Shown piece after piece: positions 26,501-34,072 of a stretch of DNA of 40,985 bases. Both the position numbers and the translations under genes were made by a program. This DNA comes from Acetofilamentum sp. Lineage in GTDB: Bacteria; Bacteroidota; Bacteroidia; Bacteroidales; JAFGUD01. The DNA lies in contig DYKL01000003.1 of the NCBI GenBank assembly GCA_020722645.1, positions 1 to 40,985 on the forward strand. The letters are read 5' to 3'. Position 1 is the stretch's first letter. Every line of letters begins with the position of its first letter. The notes below the pieces were generated by a model, which did not search any database, was not told the origin of the DNA, and was given only the letters and a program-made list of their open reading frames with translations.

Positions 26501-27690
26501 ATTAATCCTTCACCCAAATTGATTTTTTTTGAATAGAATTTTTTGCGGTCGTAAGCAAAAGCTCCAAAAAGTTCAAGGAATGGGGGTTGATTTTCAGGTG
26601 TTTGCAATATAAAAAGACCCCCGACAGAAGCTTCAAGATATTTAACAAATTCTTTAATGATTACATCAGTAAGTTTTTTCAAATCGTTTGAGAACTGTCT
26701 CATTAATTCAGAAAACTTGTTAATTCCAATGTTTGCCCATTCTTTTTGTTTGTCTTCTTTCAGCCTCAGTTCTAATTCTTTCTGAGAATTTACAAGTTGT
26801 TCTCTAAGAGAAATTATTGTGCTTGAAATTTTATCGTTTTTACTTTGTTCGACAATCTGAAATTCGTAATTTTTATTTTTAAGTTCTGATATATAGTTGT
26901 TTATTCTGTTGTAGTTGTCGTTTATTTTAATAATAGAATCAATCGTTTCCGAACTGATTTTTTTGTCGTCAGGAGTAAGTTTAATATTTTCACCCGCAGA
27001 GAGTTTTTTTAAATAATGATTTATGGTCTGAGGAAGTCTTAGATTATCTTTAAAGAATATTATGCTTAAAAAAGCAAAAAGGATTACGAAGACAAAAAAG
27101 CTGATTATTGTAAATAAAATAGTATTTTTTATGTTTTTTTGAAGTTCAATTATTGTTTTTGTAAAATTTTGATTGTTTTCTACTTTGAGCTTTTTAAGTA
27201 TAACTGCAATGTTTTGAAAAGAAAGTAATTCCTTATTAAACAGTCTGCTTATGTTTTTCAGGTTAATTTCTTCTTTTTTATATTCGTTAAAGATTTCGTA
27301 AACAATGTTCTGAAATATTTGGTATTCTGTTGAAAATTCATCAATTATGATATTTTCATCTACGCTTGAAGTAATGTTTTTGAATTGTTTTGTTATTTGT
27401 AAAATAGAGTCATTGGTTTGAAAGAAAGCGTTTTGAATTTCAATAAAATCGTCTAATTTTTCGTAAGAAATATGATTAAATACAATAAATGAATTTATAA
27501 TCCTTTCAGAATTATTTATTAAGTTGTTTTTTTGGAGGAAAGTGTTGGTCAGGTAGTTTTTCTGATTTTCAATTCTGTTCTGAAATGTATTGAAATTTAC
27601 TATAAGCAAAATAATATATACCCCAACAATTGAGGATAAAATTAAAATTTTCAATCTAATTGATAAGTTTTTCAGATTTATTTTGCTCAT
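23563..27690 (-). CDS. Membrane sensor with GAF and six tandem PAS domains, no output domain
   Basis: 1375 residues. TM1 (about 13-32), an extracytoplasmic four-helix-like region (about 33-188), TM2 (about 190-212), linker and coiled coil, GAF (about 340-485), then six PAS+PAC units at about 521-1330 and a short coiled tail. Each PAS unit is exactly 135 residues: the conserved NQY tyrosine falls at 615, 750, 885, 1020, 1155 and 1290. Each opens with a G(V/I)D-RA-Y pattern and ends with YL-IDITEQK or a close variant. No kinase, cyclase, phosphatase or DNA-binding domain follows. The GAF is a close relative of that in the neighbouring phosphatase, so it may signal by protein contact with that protein. 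ATG start at 27690. Confidence 0.85.
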   Translation of the reverse strand: MSKINLKNLSIRLKILILSSIVGVYIILLIVNFNTFQNRIENQKNYLTNTFLQKNNLINNSERIINSFIVFNHISYEKLDDFIEIQNAFFQTNDSILQITKQFKNITSSVDENIIIDEFSTEYQIFQNIVYEIFNEYKKEEINLKNISRLFNKELLSFQNIAVILKKLKVENNQNFTKTIIELQKNIKNTILFTIISFFVFVILFAFLSIIFFKDNLRLPQTINHYLKKLSAGENIKLTPDDKKISSETIDSIIKINDNYNRINNYISELKNKNYEFQIVEQSKNDKISSTIISLREQLVNSQKELELRLKEDKQKEWANIGINKFSELMRQFSNDLKKLTDVIIKEFVKYLEASVGGLFILQTPENQPPFLELFGAFAYDRKKFYSKKINLGEGLIGTVAIDQSSIHLTQIPSDYLEIESGLGDAPPNNLLILPLLTDNGLLGVIEIASIRNFEKFEVEFSETLCRSIAATLETAKINARTIELLKESQKKSDELANREKILQDTMQEVTKAHQIAKRNEIEMTGILTGVDQTLMRAEYSPDGKFINSNLVHRQTMGYEIEAMKGKSIFEFIQKEDLNNFNRIWSDVSAGRPIQITVKRQNKMTGADIWLLNQYTPIKDDKGKVIKVLYLAIDITEQKVAEEKSQKLLKETQEKEVELKGVLSGVDRTIMRAEYSVDGTFINSNSVHQRIMGYEIQNMSGKNILDFIQEEERENFKKLWKEVVSGKPKELTVKRVNKSTGKEIWLINQYNPISDENNNIVKILYLAIDITEQKQAEAKAQELLTQTKQNELELRGIFTGIDQAIMRAEYYIDGTFINANDIHAQTLGYDIENMKGKNITEFIPENERDNFHKIWNRVKRGNLEQATVKRINMSTGEDIWLLNQYTPIENQDGDVIKILYLGIDITEQKKAEQIAAKLLTEAQQKEIQLSGILSGIDQAIMRAEYLPDGTFVDANEIHTHTLGYDKQNMIGKNILEFLSEEDKENFIIIWDSVKEGNLEQITVKRTNKATGEDVWLLNQYTPIKDNTGSVIKVLYLAIDITEQKQVEQMAADLLSEAQLKELALKNILSGIDRTIMRARYTTEGVFIESNQVHQSIMGYEVNSMIGKKILEFIPENEKEDFEILWKEVCKGNQKELVARRKNKTTDEDIWLKNQYNPVFDTKGDVIEILYLGIDITEEKKMEQQTKELLEKTQQNELELTALFSAVDQTLMRAEYLPEGTFVSSNSIHVSTLGYDPEIMIGKNIKEFIPEEEFEEFEKIWKKVNQGELQQIVVKRKNKMTDEDVWLLNQYTPVKNIHGNIVKILYLAFDISEQKRLENELVIQEKIMTQNMEELLKEFQLAEEENQRLKEIEDSITDKFDQEDDNLYKEWLDTFE
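23701..26130 (-). repeat. Six-fold 405-bp tandem repeat inside the PAS-array gene
   Basis: The DNA around the conserved Tyr codon (gta on the plus strand) recurs with its last base at 23823, 24228, 24633, 25038, 25443 and 25848, exactly 405 bp apart each time. Units differ at many positions, so expansion is not very recent, yet no unit has gained or lost a codon. Confidence 0.9.
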
Positions 27691-27719
27691 TCGAAAAATT
27701 TGTTCAAATATGAAATATA

Positions 27720-27727
27720 CAAAAATA
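27720..27727 (-). promoter_or_regulatory. Candidate -7 box (TATTTTTG) for the PAS-array gene
   Basis: The minus strand reads TATTTTTG (TAnnTTTG) 30 nt before the ATG at 27690, in the 117-bp gap after guanylate kinase. No -33 element seen. Confidence 0.3.
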
Positions 27728-27807
27728 GATTAATTTTTCTTTTTATAAAATATCTTAATAAAAATATTATAAACAATTTGTTATTGCAATTAAAATGCCA
27801 ACCAAAA

Positions 27808-28377
27808 TTACTTAGTAAGTATAAATTTTTTTACAGTATTTTTAATATCGTAAATAGCTTGTTCAAGCTTATCGTTAATTATTGTAATATCAAATTCTTG
27901 TTCGAAAGATAACTCAAATTGAGCTTTGATAATTCTTTTTTTTAGGCTTTCTTCGTTTTCAGTTGCTCTTTTTTCAAGTCTTTTTTTTAATTCATCAATA
28001 TTAGGTGGTCTGATAAAAATAGATAAAGATTTATCCGGATAATTTTTTTTAATATTCAGTCCACCTTTTACATCAACATCAAAAATTATGTTTTGGTTTT
28101 TTTTCCAGATTCTTTCAACTTCGCATTTTAGTGTACCATAGTATTGGTTTTCATAAACTTCTTCCCATTCAATAAATTCATTGTTTGCGATTTTTTCTTT
28201 AAAAAGTTCGGGAGAAATAAAATAATAATCGACACCATCTTTTTCGTTATCTCTCGGTTTTCTGCTTGTTGCTGACACAGAGAAAGATAAGTTAAAGGCG
28301 GTATCTTTCAATAACTCTTTAACAAGTGTTGTTTTTCCGGCACCGGAAGGAGCAGACACTATAATCATTTTATTCAT
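27808..28377 (-). CDS. gmk: Guanylate kinase
   Basis: 189 residues, normal length. P-loop SAPSGAGKTT (8-17), the GMP-binding segment SATSRKPRDNEKDGVDYYF, EWEEVYENQYYGT and FDVDVKGGLNIK, and the lid with KKRLEKRATE, all in canonical order. It phosphorylates GMP to GDP with ATP in the cytoplasm, an essential step of purine nucleotide supply and (p)ppGpp metabolism. The gene begins 4 bp after the stop of the propeller-PP2C gene, so a housekeeping enzyme is probably transcribed with a sensory phosphatase. Confidence 0.96.
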   Translation of the reverse strand: MNKMIIVSAPSGAGKTTLVKELLKDTAFNLSFSVSATSRKPRDNEKDGVDYYFISPELFKEKIANNEFIEWEEVYENQYYGTLKCEVERIWKKNQNIIFDVDVKGGLNIKKNYPDKSLSIFIRPPNIDELKKRLEKRATENEESLKKRIIKAQFELSFEQEFDITIINDKLEQAIYDIKNTVKKFILTK

Positions 28378-28381
28378 AAAC

Positions 28382-31300
28382 TTATAATTTGAAACCGATT
28401 ACTAAAATATCGTCAGTTTGAGGTGTTGTTGCTCTCCAATTTTCAATGTTTTCATCAAGAATCTGTTTTTGTTCAAGCATAGGTTTTTTATGAATTTCAA
28501 AAAGCAATTCTTTAAAACGCTTAATCATAAATTTTGAATGGTCGTCACCTCCGAATTGGTCGGCATAACCGTCAGAAAATATATAAAACCAAGTAGGAGA
28601 AGTGTATTTAATTGTATCTTTTTCAAAATCACCGAACTGAAATCCACCGATTGATTGTCGGTTGCCCTTAACTTTGAATACTTCATCGTTTGAGATGTAG
28701 AACATAGGATTTTTTGCACCGGAATATTCCAAAATGTTATTTGCTTTGTCAATAACACATAATCCCATATCCATACCGTCTTGATTTTCAGTAGTATCTT
28801 GTTTAAGAGCAAATCTAACATATTTATTTAATCTGACTAATATTTCCGAGGCATCTGAAATATTTTCGCTTGTAACAATAGTAGTAAGAATTTCAGCACC
28901 AATCATGCTCATAAATGCACCGGGAACTCCGTGTCCAGTGCAGTCCACAGCAGCGATAAAAACTTTGTCTTTTCGTTGAGCAAACCAATAGAAATCGCCT
29001 GAAACAATGTCTCTGGGTTTGAAAAGAATAAAATAGTTATCTAAATGAGCCTTGATATTTATTTCAAGAGGAAGCATTGCTGTTTGAATTCTTTTTGCGT
29101 ATTCAATGCTTGAAGTAATATCTTTATTTATTTTCTGTATTTTTTCGTTTTGTTCAGCTAATTTGTCTCTTTGTGTAAGAATTTCTTCTTTTTGCATTTC
29201 AATTTCTTTGGTGCGAAGTTTTACTTGTTCTTCGAGATATTGCTTTTGCTTTCTCAGTCTTCTTGTATAAAGATAAACAATTAGCCAAATCAATAAACCG
29301 GCTATAATAATATATCCGATAAAAGCAAAAACTGTCAGATACCAAGGCGGTTTAATAATGAATTCATAAGTTGCCAAAGTACTTTCAACATTGAATTGAT
29401 TTCTGGCTTTAACCATAAATTTGTATTCGCCGGGTTTAAGGTTAGAATAGTCTTTATAATTTTCTTTTGTCCATTCCGACCATTTTTTGTCGTTACCTTC
29501 AAGAAAATAAGTGTATTGAATGTTTTGTGGCGATTGATAGTAAGCTCCGCTGAAATTAAATCTCAGGTTGCCGAATTTATAAGGAAGGGTAGGTATGTCT
29601 TTTAATTTTTGTTCAAATTCAATCAATGAGTCAGTAGTGGTGAAAGTTCCGTTGAAAATTATAGAATCAGAATTTAGAATTTTTACTGATCTTATAAATG
29701 CCGGAAAAGAAATAAGATAATTGTTTTTGATTTTGGAATCGTAATGTATAATTCCTTCTGTACTGCCAATAATATATTCAGAATCTTCAATCTGGTCAAT
29801 AAAGAAAATTTTGTTTTTTAAAGAAAGAAATTCATCTTTAATTTTAATATATCCGGTGTCTGTTTTTTTAAGCAAACAAAGTTCGTATTCTGTTTGTTCT
29901 TTTAACTGAATTTGTTCTTTGTACCAGTAATTATCGTGTGAGTCGATTGTTATGAAAAAAATTTGTGATTTTTTGTTTATTTGATTACCTTCGTTTATAA
30001 CTGAATTTAGTTTTTCATAAGGTTCAAACTTGTCTGAATTGTAATTATATGTAAAAATTCCTCCAATTGTTGTGAAAAGAATTTCGTCCTTAATTTTGAA
30101 TATTTTGTTGTCTAATTGAGAAGGGAGTCCGTTTAATCCGCTTGTTGTGTCAAAAACAGTAAGTTGGTCTATTTTAGTGTAATTTTCATCAAATTTTATT
30201 CTGTAAATACCTTGTGTTTGGTTTGCTACCCAAAAGTTACCGTGATCGTCTTGTTCAAGATAATTACCGCTTATATTTTGAATATCGTGAGAGAGTTCCC
30301 ATTTGTTATTTTCTTTTTTGTATATAAAAATAACAGTTGAAATTCCAATAATTGTGTTCGGGTCGTCAAAAGGGATTCTGAATACTTTTACTCCCCTTAA
30401 AGCTCTGTCTATTCCTTCGGCAAGAATGTAATTTGCTTTGAAATCTTGTATTTCATATAAACCGTTGTCAGATGCAGCTATAAGTTTTGATTCAATAATG
30501 TCTAAAAATTGAGTTTTAATATCGCCTTGTTCGTTATTGATAAGGTTGAATTTGTCAATGTTAATTTTGTCTTCGTAAGTGCCCCATTTTTTGTAATATA
30601 CACCCGAGGCAGTGGCTATGTATAAAATATCATTAAATATTTTTGAATAAAAACTTGTAGCTTCTTTGTCAAAATTGTAATATTGTTCGTAAATAGAGAA
30701 AGGAGAGAAAAGGTAAATAGATGAAATACCATTCTCGGTGCAAAGCCATAAATTGTCTTGATTATCGAAGCCGGCACGTCTAATTATATCATTTTTCAGA
30801 CCGTTTTGAACGTTAATAAATTGAATAATTTTAAAATTTTTGTCGGTAATAAGTAACCCACCGTTGTATAGCATAAATCCCAGATAATCGTCTTTGATGT
30901 TAATAGCTCTATAGATATTATGGTTTAGAATGTTGTCAATAGGAGAATTAATTTTGTTAAAGTTACCGTCTTTCATTGTAAACATACCATCGAACCATGT
31001 AAGAATAAGCAATGAATCGTTTTTGTAATCCAAAACGGCTCTAACCATAGAATTGCTTAAAATGCTCGAATTATCAATAAATTTTAAATCATTGTTTTCA
31101 ATCTGATACAGTCCTTTGTATTTTGTATAAATGTAAATTTCATCAAGGGGTTTAAAAGTCATAAGAAACAGACCTTCAGGGAAATATTGTTCGACAGGAA
31201 GAACAATAATAGAATCGTTTTTGTACAAAAATAATTCGTCAAAAGTTTGAAAAACAACAGATGAATCTTTTGAAATATATATATCCCAAATTTTTTGAAA

Positions 31301-31681
31301 GTCTTGAAAAGCAGGAGGCACTTTGTTTTTTATACTTTGAAATATTAGACTTCCGTTTTTAGTTGGTTTTAAGTAACCAATTTCGTTGTCTCCTCCCACA
31401 TACACAGTGTTTTTGTCGTCAATACAGAGTGATGTTACCGACGTAGATGCAACTTTAATTTTGTTCCAGTTTTGTCCGTCAAATTCCAGAACCACTCCGT
31501 CAGAGTTGCCGAAATACATAAGCCCTCTTTGATCTTGAACGACAATCCAATTTTGCCTTGCTCCTTTGTAATCGTCAGTTGTGTAATTAATCACATAAGG
31601 AATTGCTCCCGTATTTTTTATTTGTGAGTAACAATTGATTGAAAGGAGTAACAGAATTATTATTTTTGCAATACTTTTCAT
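28382..31681 (-). CDS. Propeller-type sensor (Reg_prop, Y_Y_Y) with PP2C/SpoIIE phosphatase output
   Basis: 1099 residues. Signal peptide (about 1-19), a long periplasmic beta-propeller region with two-component-regulator-propeller repeats (about 25-690; for example the DNLWLCTENGI and GNFWVANQTQGIYRI blades), a Y_Y_Y domain (about 700-778; NIQYTYFLEGNDKKWSEW, YKFMVKARN), one TM helix (about 781-805), coiled coil (about 810-870) and PP2C/SpoIIE domain (about 885-1099). The catalytic motifs VSGD, VDCTGHGVPGA, NQDGMD, FSDG and QTDD are intact. It has the input half of Bacteroidota hybrid two-component sensors, with a Ser/Thr phosphatase where the histidine kinase would be. The likely substrate is a SiaC-type phosphoprotein (inference). 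Confidence 0.9.
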   Translation of the reverse strand: MKSIAKIIILLLLSINCYSQIKNTGAIPYVINYTTDDYKGARQNWIVVQDQRGLMYFGNSDGVVLEFDGQNWNKIKVASTSVTSLCIDDKNTVYVGGDNEIGYLKPTKNGSLIFQSIKNKVPPAFQDFQKIWDIYISKDSSVVFQTFDELFLYKNDSIIVLPVEQYFPEGLFLMTFKPLDEIYIYTKYKGLYQIENNDLKFIDNSSILSNSMVRAVLDYKNDSLLILTWFDGMFTMKDGNFNKINSPIDNILNHNIYRAINIKDDYLGFMLYNGGLLITDKNFKIIQFINVQNGLKNDIIRRAGFDNQDNLWLCTENGISSIYLFSPFSIYEQYYNFDKEATSFYSKIFNDILYIATASGVYYKKWGTYEDKINIDKFNLINNEQGDIKTQFLDIIESKLIAASDNGLYEIQDFKANYILAEGIDRALRGVKVFRIPFDDPNTIIGISTVIFIYKKENNKWELSHDIQNISGNYLEQDDHGNFWVANQTQGIYRIKFDENYTKIDQLTVFDTTSGLNGLPSQLDNKIFKIKDEILFTTIGGIFTYNYNSDKFEPYEKLNSVINEGNQINKKSQIFFITIDSHDNYWYKEQIQLKEQTEYELCLLKKTDTGYIKIKDEFLSLKNKIFFIDQIEDSEYIIGSTEGIIHYDSKIKNNYLISFPAFIRSVKILNSDSIIFNGTFTTTDSLIEFEQKLKDIPTLPYKFGNLRFNFSGAYYQSPQNIQYTYFLEGNDKKWSEWTKENYKDYSNLKPGEYKFMVKARNQFNVESTLATYEFIIKPPWYLTVFAFIGYIIIAGLLIWLIVYLYTRRLRKQKQYLEEQVKLRTKEIEMQKEEILTQRDKLAEQNEKIQKINKDITSSIEYAKRIQTAMLPLEINIKAHLDNYFILFKPRDIVSGDFYWFAQRKDKVFIAAVDCTGHGVPGAFMSMIGAEILTTIVTSENISDASEILVRLNKYVRFALKQDTTENQDGMDMGLCVIDKANNILEYSGAKNPMFYISNDEVFKVKGNRQSIGGFQFGDFEKDTIKYTSPTWFYIFSDGYADQFGGDDHSKFMIKRFKELLFEIHKKPMLEQKQILDENIENWRATTPQTDDILVIGFKL

Positions 31682-31829
31682 CAGTTATTTTTTTGTAAAA
31701 AATTTATTTACAATGTCAATTTGATATTTATTTTGAGCGTTAAAATTAAAAAAATAAATTGTTTTTAAAATAAAAAAAATGATAAAAAAAAATATGCTAT
31801 CATAAACTATTGTTTTGTAATGTGTTAGC

Positions 31830-34019
31830 TTAAAAGGTTTGGAAAATTATTTTGTTTTTGTCATCTATAATTAAATAATATAAAATGTTTGATAACTTAA
31901 AACTATTTTTTGAATCAATTTTAGTATTGAAGCCGATTATATTAATTGTTTTGCTATTAATTTTATATGCATATATGCCCCATAAATAGTAATTAGGCAT
32001 TAATTCATTTATAATAAGATTTTTGCCGTCGATTGAAATTTTTATTGAAATAATATTTGATTTAGTGTTTAAAAAATTGTTTTCGTTGATTGTAATTCTT
32101 CTGTAATTAGCTAATAAAACATAAGATGTGTCCATTTTTAAAATATTAATGATATCTGCGTCAAAATAAAAGTTGTTTTTCCACTCTGTGTTAAAGTCAT
32201 TAAGGTTGATTTTTTCGATTGATACAGTATCTTTTTTGTCTGTAAAATAATCCAACAAACTTCCGTGATAGGTTATTAGAACGTTATTGTTGATTTCATC
32301 ATATAATATTTTTCTTGCTAATTTTGTGTTTTTAAGTTGTTTCTTTTGTAATTGTTTGCCGTCTAAGTCGTATTTAATAAAATAATTAGTATTTTTTTTG
32401 TTTGTTTTCGTATGTGTAATCAAGAATATATTTTTTTCACCGGTTATTATTTTTGTTCCATACTCAAATATGTCAGAGCCTTGTGTATTTGAATTAAGCC
32501 ACAAAATTTTATTATCAGACATTTTTGCAATAAAAGCACAGGAACTGTTTTTTTGTTTAAAATATCCAGTAATATATTTGTCTCCGTTTTTGCAATCAGA
32601 TATATCTGTTGTGTAATATTTGTTTTCTTCTGCATTTTCAGGCTCAGTTGTCTCAACGAAAAGATGGATTTTTGAATTTTTGAAATCAACATACATTGGA
32701 TTTGAATGAACATAAAAAATTTCTGTTGCTGTAAAATATTTTAAATTTTTCAATGATTCAGTATATAAATCATTGAGTTCTTTTTTTTGTGTTTCGTAGT
32801 ATTTTTCGAGTCCATTGAAACCTTGATAATTGAAATCAATAAATGATTTGTATTTAAGGTAGTTATCTTCGGTTATTTTTAGTTTAAGTTCAGTTAAAAG
32901 AGAATCTGCTTTTTGTTTTTTTACAGTAAGAATATAGTACTCAATTGCTTTTGATTCGATATTGTTTGTTTTGTTGGAAGTATCATTGTATGTTTTTTTA
33001 TATTGTACCAAAAAATCAATTTTTGCTTTTTTAAATAGGAACAATACCGTAATCATTGAGTTATAATCATACTTTTCAATTTCATTTATTACTTTTTGGT
33101 CAATAATGTATGTTTTATAAGAATTTGAATGACTTTTTTTTGAGTTAAGTTCGTTTTCTTTATCTGTAAGTTCTTTATTTGTTTTAATTATAGTTTCTCT
33201 GAAATGAGTTATTTCTCCCGTAAGGTTTTCTTGAATATCAACAGCCCAGGATTTGTAATCCCATATAAGAATAGAATCAATCAAAAAATTTGAACGAGAA
33301 ATACCGTCTAAACGATATATTTTTATTGGTTTAATTACAATATTTTGATTGTAATTTTTTATCGGATAATTTGTAATTGATAGTTTGTATTGTTCAAAAA
33401 AGTACAATGAAGAGTCGTAGGATAAAATTAATTCGTTTGTTGATTTTAATGTTTGTGTCCTTTCGGATAGATAAATGTCGCTTAATTTGTTGTGTTTTTC
33501 AATTATTGATAAAAATTTATCAATGGTCTTGTTGTAAGTATCTACTAATTTGATGAAAATAGAGTTAGTATTTTCAGCATTTTTTTGATATTCTTCTATT
33601 TTTTGTATTTGGGTATTAATATAATCAACAACAATTTCATATTCGATTTTATCTATTTTTTTAAATTCTGGGATTGTTTTATAGTAATTTTGGTTTTTCC
33701 GGCAATCTTTTGTGTCTTGTTGAAGTTTACTTAAACATAAGTTGTAGAAAAGTTTTGTATTGTAAACATAATATAATGTCTGATTCAAATCAATTAGCGG
33801 GTCTGAGTTAATTGCCCAAAAATATGAAATGTTAGCTAATTGGAAATAAGTATTTGGGAATTCAGGATTTGATTGTTGAAATTGAAATAACAAAGAATAT
33901 GCTTTGCTGTAATTTTTTTGATTTATTAATTCAATAATATCATCATATTTTATAGTATTTTGCGAAAAAAGAAATGTTGTTGTAAAAAGAGAAAATATTA
34001 TTAGTTTTAATGTTTTCAT
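31830..34019 (-). CDS. Secreted protein with N-terminal TPR-like region, unknown function
   Basis: 729 residues. Signal peptide (about 1-19, ending LFSQ). An N-terminal TPR-like helix pair (YSKAYSLLFQFQQSNPEFPNTYFQLANISYF), a long charged helical middle with probable coiled coil (about 125-400) and a C-terminal half rich in beta strands with blade-like repeats (GYFKQKNSSCAFIAKM, TNYFIKYDLDGKQLQKKQL) that could be a propeller. I do not recognise a named family. It lies 53 bp after the PD40/OmpA gene on the same strand; the pairing of a TPR/propeller protein with an OmpA-anchored protein suggests an envelope role. AT-rich spacer of 148 bp follows (31682-31829), with no feature seen. Confidence 0.75.
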   Translation of the reverse strand: MKTLKLIIFSLFTTTFLFSQNTIKYDDIIELINQKNYSKAYSLLFQFQQSNPEFPNTYFQLANISYFWAINSDPLIDLNQTLYYVYNTKLFYNLCLSKLQQDTKDCRKNQNYYKTIPEFKKIDKIEYEIVVDYINTQIQKIEEYQKNAENTNSIFIKLVDTYNKTIDKFLSIIEKHNKLSDIYLSERTQTLKSTNELILSYDSSLYFFEQYKLSITNYPIKNYNQNIVIKPIKIYRLDGISRSNFLIDSILIWDYKSWAVDIQENLTGEITHFRETIIKTNKELTDKENELNSKKSHSNSYKTYIIDQKVINEIEKYDYNSMITVLFLFKKAKIDFLVQYKKTYNDTSNKTNNIESKAIEYYILTVKKQKADSLLTELKLKITEDNYLKYKSFIDFNYQGFNGLEKYYETQKKELNDLYTESLKNLKYFTATEIFYVHSNPMYVDFKNSKIHLFVETTEPENAEENKYYTTDISDCKNGDKYITGYFKQKNSSCAFIAKMSDNKILWLNSNTQGSDIFEYGTKIITGEKNIFLITHTKTNKKNTNYFIKYDLDGKQLQKKQLKNTKLARKILYDEINNNVLITYHGSLLDYFTDKKDTVSIEKINLNDFNTEWKNNFYFDADIINILKMDTSYVLLANYRRITINENNFLNTKSNIISIKISIDGKNLIINELMPNYYLWGIYAYKINSKTINIIGFNTKIDSKNSFKLSNILYYLIIDDKNKIIFQTF

Positions 34020-34072
34020 AAATATTTCAAAAAATGTTATTTATTGTTTATTAGAATTTTAAATAATGTTAT

